Made by a program: the position numbers and the translations under genes. Of a stretch of 64,000 nucleotides of DNA, positions 48,179-64,000 are shown in pieces. The notes under the pieces are model-generated. The model did not search any database. It was not told the origin of the DNA and was given only the letters and a program-made list of their open reading frames with translations. Within the stretch, counting starts at the first letter, position 1. Each line of letters begins with the position of its first letter. Location of the stretch: positions 1,054,001 through 1,118,000 of the forward strand of contig JACGCN010000013.1 in assembly GCA_014905825.1 (NCBI GenBank), read 5' to 3'. This DNA comes from Lyophyllum atratum (lineage: Eukaryota > Basidiomycota > Agaricomycetes > Agaricales > Lyophyllaceae).

Positions 48179-48810
48179 AGCCGGGTTGATTCTGCTCACC
48201 AGAGACTTGAAAAACGCGTCGTGCGGACAAAAAGCATCCACGAAAGGGATATGGTGGGGGGTGCAGGTAACAAAGAAGCTTAGGGTAAGTTAAAGGGGAC
48301 CCACTCTTCGCCTCTATTGAGCCGAAATGTGACCAGAAGTCAGGACGTGATTGGTCCGAGTGACTGGTGTAGGGGTCAAAGAAGACGGCTCCACGACATC
48401 GAGGCACGGTGTTCGATCAGCGTGCAATGGAAGGAGGGGGTCGTAAGTGCAAGCTGCCACACGAGGAGTGCTTTTTATCGTCATCTACTTGGTCGATCCC
48501 ACGTGGTGGATGAGAAGCATTGGGTGCCGAAATGTGGATTGGGCGTTGCCATCGACTTGGTGGAATTCTGGAAGCTGGCGAAATAAACGGTGCGAAGACA
48601 TGACGCATTCAGCCTAACCACGTATGTTGTTTAACGTGCAAGATTTGTGTATTTCTTGGAGATGGGCGAGGGATGCATAGATTCAGAACTTCAACTAGCA
48701 GACAGTTGCCCATCATGGGAGAGGCGCGTGGCAAGCAGGAACAAACAAAGAGCACGCGTCTCGGGAGGATACCCAAATTCTTTTAGGCGACCTCCTCCAC
48801 CCTCATCATC
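48179..48810. promoter_or_regulatory. Divergent intergenic region of DUF6533 copy 3 and CSE1
   Basis: A 632-bp spacer between opposing start codons. A pyrimidine-rich run (CTCCTCCACCCTCATCATC) lies just before the CSE1 ATG. No other gene seen. Confidence 0.45.
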
Positions 48811-51800
48811 ATGGCCGATCTCCCTGCTCTCCTCCTCGCGTCCCTTAACCCCGACACTAGAAAACAGGCCGAACAGAGCCTCAACGCTGTTAGTGTCCAG
48901 CAAGGCTTTCTGTCTCACCTGCTCCGCCTCGTCCTCGAGCCGAGCCAGGATCGCGCTGTACGATTGGCAGGAGGCGTCTACCTCAAGAACATCACAAAGC
49001 TTCGCTGGGAGGAGGTGTGTCTACGTTGTTTGATCTGCTGTTTGAGCGCGATTACGAACCTTCTTTCAGGATGTACAACCGCTCGCGGAGCAAGACAAAG
49101 CGGCCCTGCGATCTGAGCTCGTCCCTGCCATGCTGGCGCTGTCCAACCCAGCAGACAAGGCCGTCCGAGCACAGGTGGCCGAGTCTGTCTCGCTGATTGC
49201 GGAACTCGACTTCCCCCAGAAGTGGACGGATCTCATCGATGTGCGTCTCCCGACCGCCTGGCCTCGGAGCCATCTCACCTCATATACATACAGCAACTGG
49301 TGTCCTCCCTTTCAGCGACGGACTATAACGTCAATATCGGTGTCCTCCAGACTGCCCATTCCATATTCCGCCAGTGGCGTGCCCACGTCCGCTCGGACGA
49401 CCTGTTCTCCGAGATCAACCTCGTCCTTTCAAAATTCGTCACGCCGTTCCTCCACCTCTTTAGACAAACGGCGACCCTTTTACTAACGAGCCCCAGTCCT
49501 AACCCTGCACTGACGACACCGACCGCGAATTATGCCCTCCTGGCGCAGGCCATGGTCCTCCTCATAGACATTTTCTACGACTTCACTTGCCAGGATCTGC
49601 CGCCTGCGCTTGAAGATACGCATGCCGAGTTCTTTGCACCCGGTACTGGATGGTTCCATGCCTTCATGAGCTGGGATCCCGCTGAGCTGCGTGGCGATGT
49701 GAGCCTTTCACCTTGTCTCCGATGATGTCATCTGACCGGAATGATAGCCCGACGACACCACGCCGTCCCTGCCTTCCCAAGTCAAAACTGGAATTCTTGA
49801 GATTGCCGAGGTGCGCAGTCTCATAGGGCCCTCGTCTCGTGCACATCCTGACAGATACCTAGCTCTACATCAAACTATACCCTGATCAACTCCAAAACTC
49901 GCCTTCTGTTGAATCCCTCGTGCAAGCTGTCTGGGCCCTCATCGGCTCCAACAAGCTGCCCGGTCTCGCGGACGACAGTGTAAGTCCGTCTACAACGGTA
50001 CCGGGCTTCTACTAATCGTCCTCCAGCTGGTCTCACAATCATTGCGATTCATCTCCACCGCGATCCGCTCAGGGTACTACAAGCCCCTCTTCTCGTCACG
50101 GGAAACCATCTCCTCCCTCGTGCAGGGCGTCGTTGTACCCAATGTTGCGCTGCGCGAACATGATGTGGAGCAGTTCGAGGACGACCCGCTCGAGTTCATC
50201 CGTCTCGACTTGTCGCTCTCGTCGGCGGGCACTGATGCTGCGACGCGCCGGCAGGCAGGTGCGGATGTCCTACAGGCCCTTGTGGGTAGTGGATATGAGG
50301 CGGAGACAACGGAGATTGTGGGGTCGTGGATCGGAACGGGCTTGAATGAGTATGCGTCCAATAAAGCAGAGAACTGGAAGGCGAAGGATAGTGCGGTATA
50401 TCTGTTGACGGCGTTGGCTACGCGGGGTGCGACGTCTCAGGTGAGTTGGTCTGCTATGGTGATATGATTTCCTGCTGACTGATCTCGGTCGTTCAGCATG
50501 GTGTTACATCGACCAATACACTCGTGGATGTTGTCAAGTTCTTCTCGGACCATGTGTTCCAGGACTTGCAGGCTGAACAAGGGACGGTGCATCCCATTCT
50601 GCAGGTCGATGCTATCAAATTCTTGTATACTTTCCGGAACCAGGTACGTGCACCGCGGCTATGGCCATCTTCTAATACGCATATTGAGTCTCTCCCTTTT
50701 AAGCTGACGAAGGAACAACTCCTTTCTGTGCTTCCCCTGCTTGCAAGGCATCTGCGGTCGGACAACTACGTTGCATATACGTACGCGGCTATCACCATCG
50801 ACCGCGTTCTGTTCATTAAGCAAGGGAACCGACTCATGTACGGTCGCTTCTCCCATCACACGCGCACCATCTAACCAATGATACTTGTACGTCTAGGTTC
50901 GCACAAGCGGACATCCACGAGTTTGCAGCGGAGCTGGTGGATGCTCTGCTCACCAAGATGGAGTCTGCGGGTACTGCTGAAAAAGTCGCCGAGAATGATC
51001 ACTTGATGAAATGTAAGCGTACCACTACCTGCTTGTCGTTCTTGACATCAGGGCTGATGTCGAGTTATCACTACAAGGCGTGATGCGGGTGATTGTGACG
51101 GCGCGGCAGACGTTGACGCCTGGGTTTGAGAGGACGCTCGGGCGGCTGGTCGCGATACTGGGTCTTATCTCGAAGAACCCGAGTAACCCGCGTTTCGACC
51201 AGTTTATATTTGAGAGTATCTCTGGGCTTATGAGGTGAGTGTGTTACGCTAGTCGTTTCATGGTGTGGGTTTTTGAAGTGCTTTGGGATAGGTTTGTGGT
51301 CAGTGGTAATGCGGCGACGCTCCCGACGTTTGAGCAGACGCTTTTCGGGCCGTTTACTATAATTCTGCAACAGGATATCGACCGTGCGTTCTTTCATACT
51401 TGGTTTTGCTCGCTGAATAAGGACGTTTACGAATTGATTTTTCTTGTAGAATACATCCCCTATGTCTTCCAAGTCCTCGCACAAATGCTGGAGCTCCACA
51501 AGATGGATGTGCCGGAACAGTACCGCAGCCTGCTTCCCTTCCTTCTTACTCCCGCCATGTGGCAGCAAAAGGGCAGCATACCCGGGCTGGTGAAGCTTCT
51601 CAAGGCGTTCCTGGTGAGGGACAGTGCGCAGATGCTCGCTGCGGGGCAGGTCGCGTCGGTCCTTGCGGTGGTGCAGCAGCGGCTCATTCCGTCGAAGCTG
51701 AATGATGCGTGGGGCTTTGAGCTGCTGCATTCTGTTGTGTTGAATGTTAGACCGGAAGATCTGAGGCAGTACTTCAAAGCGGTCATTATGACGCTGTTGA

Positions 51801-52522
51801 CGAGGATGCAGTCGAGCAAGACGGATAAATATGTGCATCTGTTTGCTCGGTTCTTCCTGTTCACGATGGCGATTGATGTGCAGGGCTTGACGCCTGACTA
51901 TGTCATTGGGACTGTCGAGGAGATTCAACCCAAGTACGTAATAATTGCTGTGATTGGAGTCCCAGCTGACGAGAATCATGGATAGTCTTTGGTCGCAGAT
52001 CCTGCTCAACTTTATCGTTCCCCAAGTCCCGCTACTCCCAACAAAGGACCGCAAGCTCGCGGTGGTTGGTATTACGCGATTGCTGACGCAGAGCTCGTAC
52101 ATGATGCAGCAGCCGACCATGAGTGCCTGGTGAATTTCCTTCGCATACTATCTCAGTGACCGGAACCCTAATTCTCACCGCCCCATCCCAGGCCCCCTAC
52201 ATTCGCCAGCCTCGGGAAACTCTTCAAAGAGCCACAATACCTCAACGGCGTAAAAGTGGAGGGTGAAGACCCACACGCCGGCGTCACCGAGATCGACTAC
52301 GAGGAGCAAACCGCGGGGTACCAGGCTGCGTACTCGCGCCTCGCGGCGGCGGATACGCCTGAGCTGGACCCTGTGGAGTACGTGCGGGACCCGCAGCAGT
52401 TCCTTGGGGAGGCGCTGGTGGGGCTGGCGAAGAGTCGCGGGGGGGATGTGAAGGCTATGGTGCAGGCGGCGGATGCGGCGCCGTTGGTGGGTGCGCTGGC
52501 GGCCGCGGGGTATGGGCTGTAG
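48811..52522 (+). CDS. CSE1: Exportin-2 (CSE1/CAS), importin-alpha re-exporter
   Basis: CSE1 returns importin-alpha from nucleus to cytoplasm with Ran-GTP. The start MADLPALLLASLNPDTRKQA continues into an importin-beta N-terminal domain (QAEQSLNAVS, RLAGGVYLKNITKLRWEE). HEAT repeats follow, for example VAESVSLIAELDFPQKWTDL, HSIFRQWRAHVRSDDLFSEI and FEDDPLEFIRLDLSLSSAGT. The C-terminal CAS/CSE1 domain includes EYIPYVFQVLAQMLELHKMD, YRSLLPFLLTPAMWQQKGSI and PGLVKLLKAFLVRDSAQ, and SKTDKYVHLFARFFLFTMAI, all diagnostic. About 13 short introns; all exons join in frame. The product ends LVGALAAAGYGL at TAG 52520-52522. Complete and unduplicated in this window. Confidence 0.95.
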
Positions 52523-53218
52523 ATACTAGTAGGTAGGGAATGAAGGGGGAGGAGGTTGGAGGGTCGGGGGCTGGATAGACATCATACATACGTACATTGA
52601 TATCATACTTTTACAAAAGTTGAACGTTTTATTGTTTTTAGAAATGTGGAATATGTGTAGACCTGCGATGGGGACTCATTGGACGGTTGTTCTTGTGGCA
52701 GAAAAAAAGACAGTGGAAAAGAGGACGAGCACTAGAACGGCCAGGAAGGCTGGTCTCGTAAATATTCTTCCGTGCCTGTCGGTAGTCGAGGAACACCTTG
52801 ACACGAATAACAGGGGTTATCGTGAGGTCGACGGAAGTGAGAATACTGGAGGGCGGAAGACAAACTTCCCCGGATCATCACAAGTTGCAGCCCCCTTGAG
52901 GGTAATGGTCACTGGGCGCACCTTCTGCCAATCTTGCATCAATCTCCAACCGTCCACACGGTGGTGTGGACCTCAGAGCAGGAAGGGATCTACGTAATCT
53001 TGGCGCTGGATCTGGACGAGGTCAGAACCCTGAAAATGAGGCAAGTGGCTTGGGCGCGCATTTACGAAATGAACCGAACCGCATCAGGATAGATCCGTCC
53101 CTCGTCAACGCTGAGACTGAAACGATAGTCCACTGGGAAAAGGTAAAGTCAATTAGGAACGGGTCGCTTCACATACTGTACTCTGAGGGTTCTAAATTTA
53201 AAACGTGTATCCAAAAAT
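52523..53218. other. Intergenic, convergent spacer CSE1/NBS1
   Basis: No gene recognised. Both flanking genes end here. It contains ATACATACGTACATTGATAT-type A/T-rich sequence near 52590 suited to 3' end formation. Confidence 0.45.
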
Positions 53219-56200
53219 TCATCGCCTCTTCTGCTTCCCCTTGAACCCTTTGAACACAGCACCGTCATCGCTATCATCGTCGACCAGAATAGGCGCAATT
53301 TTCCTGACAGGGGCGCGGACTGTCCTCCGTGCACCATTTGTTTGAGTAGACCGAAGGGTTCGTTCCTCGTCACTGTCCTCAAGGACCGCTTCGTCATCGT
53401 CATCTGCTACTTGTATTTCGTCCTCGTCAGATTCAAGGAACAACGGTGCTGATTTAGCAGGTGCTTTCGCGCGCGTCGAAGCTCGTTTGGGCGGGATAGC
53501 AGAGCCAGCGCGGGAGGAAGCCTTAGATCTTCCTCTGCGAGGGACCTCCTCTTCATCAGAGTCATTGATGATCATTGGCGCCTGGCTTTTCCCTAAAGTC
53601 TGAGTCTGTGTAAGTCCTTCCGTCTTGACGCGAGCCTTTGGTTGAGTGGGTGCAAAGTCGCCCTGACTTTGGACTTGGGATTTGCCGCCCTTCCAATAAG
53701 CTGGGTGACAGGTCATTTCCGGGCCTAAAATGGGAAGAAAGAAGATCCTCACAAGCGCCCATTCCGTAATCGCCACCTTCGTTAATGAATACTTCAACTC
53801 TGGCTGAAGGAGTAATCTCCCCCTTCTGTTTCGTCTGTGAGACATGGGGAACGATATCAAGGTATGAAGGAGACTGGCCTTCTTGAATTTCTTGAAATTA
53901 GGCTTTCCTTGCCATTCTGCAACAGGTTCATTGCCCATTCCCTTTCTTCCCCTATTATACGCCTGCATCTCCACAACCACCATGAAATTCCCTCTGACGT
54001 TCGTGTCGTCTCCAAAGTCGGCTACCAAAGCCCACTCATCTGCGGGATCCTCGCGGCCTAGGACAGGTTTCGAGATCTTGAGTTTGTTGAAGTCGCGATC
54101 AAACTCATCCTCGGCCTTCTTCCCCTTTTTCGTAGAGGCGATAGCCTTGAGGAAGTTAGCGTCCTGGTCTGGTTTCCCGGGTTGGGCTCCTCCCTTAGAC
54201 GCTGCAGCAGATGGTGGTTTGCTTCCGGTGGCTGTACGAGTTCTCTGAGGCACCGCCACAGCGGCGACCTTCTCGACGGCATTGACATTCTCAATCGCTC
54301 GTTTCTTTGTCTGTCTGGAGCCAGAGCCACTTTCGTTCTCCATGTCTACGTCCTCCTGAACAGAGTCCAGAGTTCTTTTGGTAATTCGTGACGTTCCGAT
54401 AGAAGCCTGAGTCTCTTCCTCCTCCTCTCGTAGAGTACTAAGATTTGCTGAAGCACCGGTGCGCCCAGGTCGTCCGGCTTTCGCCTGAGTCTGGCTCTGC
54501 GTCTGTGTCTGAGTAGAGCTTCCGTATGCCGTTTCTGGAACATCATCAAAGGCACTTTCATCAAAAGCTCCGGAGGTTATATTATCTGGATGGCTTGCAT
54601 CGAACAAAGCCTTGAACTTCTTCAATGGCGGTTCTTCACTTGGCTCGTCCATGCCTAGAGAGAAACCTATGGCCTGTGATGCCATAGTATCAGAGGCTGA
54701 TGTTCCAAGTCGACGTTTTAATCTTGTTGGACGGAGTGGCGTTGGCGCCTGAGAGTCTGTCTTATTAGGAATATGAAAATTAGAAGTGTAGGAGACGTAC
54801 AGTGAGATCGAGAACTACGGCTTGTGGCGGAGGGTTGGGAGGAGCGAAGAGGTCAGGCACAGAGTCGAGTATTGCTGAGGGATCGTCGAGGCCGATCACT
54901 AAGGGTACTCCAGCGTTTACACGTTTCACAAGAGCCTATGGCAGAGGTGAGCGTCTTTGAATGTATAAGGGCGAGATCGTGAATGACCTTGCGAGGACGG
55001 GGAACTTCGTTGGGCTGTTCGGGTTCAGGTGTCTTGATCGAGGGCAATGATGCAGGCTCCTGCGAGGCCTGCCGAGACGTTGTACGACGCACTAACCTCC
55101 TCGACGGCCCAGCTCTCTGTTCTGGTTCTGGTGGAACTACAGAAGGCTCCTCTGAATGGGTATTGGGAATGAAATCTGGTAGTGACGTTGTTTGGGGCCC
55201 TGTACGATGATATCAGCACAAATACTGAAGCTATGCTTAGAAGCACACCTGAGTCAACGTCCATGTCTGTTGCAGGGAGCGTGTCAAACAAAGATGTATC
55301 GACGTCAATGGTAACCTGCACAATGACTTCTGGATCGACGATGCGTAATTCGAACCTGGGTGTCCCGTTAATGAGAAGAATGACATTCAGAACTAACGCA
55401 CGATTTCGCTTCTTCGACTAATTCTCTCCAAGCTTCCTTGCCAATCGCGGCGATGAGGGATCTCTCCTTTCCGACTATGATTGTCTTCTTTCCCTCCTTT
55501 GCTCGTCCTCTTGTCAACGCTCTATGGAACTTCGATTTTCCGGCGGCGGCATCGAAAGTTTCGAAAGAACCCCCTCCTCTCTCAATGAGTTCCTTGTAGT
55601 CCCCAAATCGAGCCTTCTCGTCCACATAAAGGAAACGATATTCTGAAAACATCATCAAACGCTCTTCGTTTGGTTCCCAAACTCTGAACTCCTTTTGTGA
55701 CGTTGGTAGCGTCGGCGAGAAGATAGGTCGATACTTGTTTATTGGGGGGAGGTTAAGTGTATATTCGAACGAAAGGCCTTGTGCAGAATCAGGATTGTTT
55801 GGTAAGCCACCGAGACGAATGACTTCCGTGAGCCATTCTATCTTCGCAAAGTGGCAGGCAGAAAGTAGCGAGGCAGCGACGATTGGTTGAGCGGTGTAGC
55901 TATGTAGAATGTGATGGGTGACGTGTGGGTCCGGTATGTGGACAACATGGACACCTGCAAGGAATGGTTAGTATACGGGAACCCCCTCTTGGGAAGGGAC
56001 CGACCGAGAGCAGCACAGTCCTTCAGAGAAACGGCTGATTTCCCCATAACAGGCTGAACATAACAACAGATGGGCACCCAATTAACGCTTTAGTGATGTA
56101 AGTAAATGTAGGTTTGAGCGTGAATACAACGACTGACATGACTGTTACGCTAGAGACGACTGCAATCATATCACCGTCCTGTAATTCATGTGTTTCATGG

Positions 56201-56596
56201 GGATTGATATCGACCTGTTTCCCGTCTCGAGAAATTCGCGCTGGCTTGTCTTTCATGTTTGAAAACTCCAGCTTGGGTCGAGAGGTCGGGCTTCCCTATT
56301 AAGAACAGATTGATGATATTTTCCTACACGAAAGTATATCGCTCAGACGCACCACATCTTCTATGGAGAACTCCTTCACCTCGATATCATATTGGTGGCT
56401 CGAAACCTTCTTGTTGACGATGAGCAATGGACACTCTTTCCTGCCTAGACCGTAAGTTGTCCCTGTCTTGAGAAGTTTCGTCTCTAAAAGAACTCGACGT
56501 GAGTTACACTTTCGGGGTGCATGGTCTGGCGTAGTACTTGCTCTGAAAGCTGATATCACCGAGTGCTCCGTCAAAGGGACCTGTGATCGTCCACAT
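53219..56596 (-). CDS. NBS1: NBS1/nibrin-like MRN-complex subunit (FHA-BRCT-BRCT)
   Basis: The start is ATG at 56596 (MWTITGPFDGAL, intron, VLLETKLLKTGTTYGLGRKE). The FHA domain is visible in CPLLIVNKKVSSHQYDIEVK and PARISRDGKQVDINPHETHE. Tandem BRCTs follow: HHILHSYTAQPIVAASLLSA with CHFAKIEWLTEVIRLGGLPN, then EYRFLYVDEKARFGDYKELI and ERGGGSFETFDAAAGKSKFH. The C-terminal half is Ser/Asp/Lys-rich and disordered. It contains NFKKFKK, the Mre11-binding motif of NBS1 proteins, and ends acidic-then-FKGFKG (DDDSDDGAVFKGFKGKQKRR), like the Tel1/ATM-binding end. The domain order identifies the damage-sensing subunit of the Mre11-Rad50-Nbs1 complex. Directly after NFKKFKK (about 53879) the frame must change to read a conserved-looking exon (ITPSARVEVFINEGGDYGMG), through a non-canonical intron or a frameshift. 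Confidence 0.88.
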
Positions 56597-56950
56597 TATG
56601 ACCAGCGGACGATATCACGTCCACTACGATATCTTGGACCTCGCTAGTGACAGGGAACGAGTTGTAAGATCTGCTTGACTCAAGGATTCAGGTCAGAACG
56701 CGTAAATAGAGCCAAACTTCCGCGTTTGGCTCTGGCGCGTCCGTGACGACTTGTTACTGCACACATTTTCAAGTCCTCCTCAAGTGCATTTACAAATGGT
56801 TTATTTGCCTACAAAAATTACAAGAGGCACACCGGATTCATGTGTGCATCGTTCGTGTATGTGCGTTGGGATAGATCCCGAACATGTCATCATGGAATAA
56901 GTATTATCATAAAAAAGTATACCAAGAAAGCATATATGCAAAACGTCCAA
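56597..56950. other. Intergenic between NBS1 start and the JmjC gene 3' end
   Basis: A 354-bp spacer between two minus-strand genes; it must hold the NBS1 promoter and the JmjC gene 3' UTR. An A/T-rich stretch (56880-56940) precedes the JmjC stop side. No gene seen. Confidence 0.45.

Positions 56951-64000
<7,050 letters not shown>

Noticed and set aside
51071..52120. Very long minus-strand frame (349 codons)
   Set aside because: It is entirely antisense to CSE1 exons carrying diagnostic motifs, has no family similarity and a composition typical of reverse-complement coding sequence.

Overview
This is nuclear DNA of a filamentous basidiomycete, most likely an Agaricomycete. Almost every gene is cut by many short introns of about 47-60 nt (mostly GT-AG, a few apparent GC-AG), genes are compact and lie on both strands, and two protein families that are strongly expanded in Agaricomycetes occur here: HNH nuclease-domain proteins and DUF6533 multi-pass membrane proteins. 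No bacterial operon, CRISPR array or rRNA was seen. Exon structures were read by eye from family conservation, splice signals and phase, so exact internal boundaries are inferred.

Region 1 (1-15.3 kb) is mostly housekeeping. It holds the 3' end of a CNNM/Mam3-type CBS protein (+), an intron-containing tRNA-Arg(ACG) (-), a glutathione S-transferase (-), the U4/U6.U5 tri-snRNP splicing factor PRP6 (+), a Dal5/Tna1-type MFS permease (+) with a 523 bp MITE inside one intron, and an ADCK1/MCP2-type mitochondrial ABC1 kinase (-).

Region 2 (15.3-30 kb) begins with a gene-poor stretch containing a small three-exon secreted-peptide gene at 16.1 kb. An unknown secreted protein, a GMC oxidoreductase (-) and a Mid1-type calcium-channel subunit (+) follow; the last two are divergent and share a control region with an imperfect tandem duplication. 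Glycogen synthase (-) and a DUF92/TMEM19 membrane protein (-) close the region.

Region 3 (30-48.2 kb) is the unusual part. A two-gene arrangement, an HNH protein (here HNH-2) running convergently into a DUF6533 membrane-protein gene, occurs three times in different states of decay: 30.2-32.9, 39.9-41.5 and 46.0-48.2 kb. A second HNH family (HNH-1) occurs in three complete copies at 36.0, 41.7 and 44.7 kb, and the last two come from a recent duplication of about 1.4 kb. Embedded in this accessory cluster are ornithine carbamoyltransferase, a CAP59/CMT1-type mannosyltransferase and one unrecognised protein.

Region 4 (48.8-60.7 kb) returns to core nuclear genes: the importin-alpha exporter CSE1 (+), the DNA-repair protein NBS1 (-) and a KDM4-like JmjN/JmjC/PHD/Tudor histone demethylase (-). 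The last 3.3 kb hold nothing recognisable.
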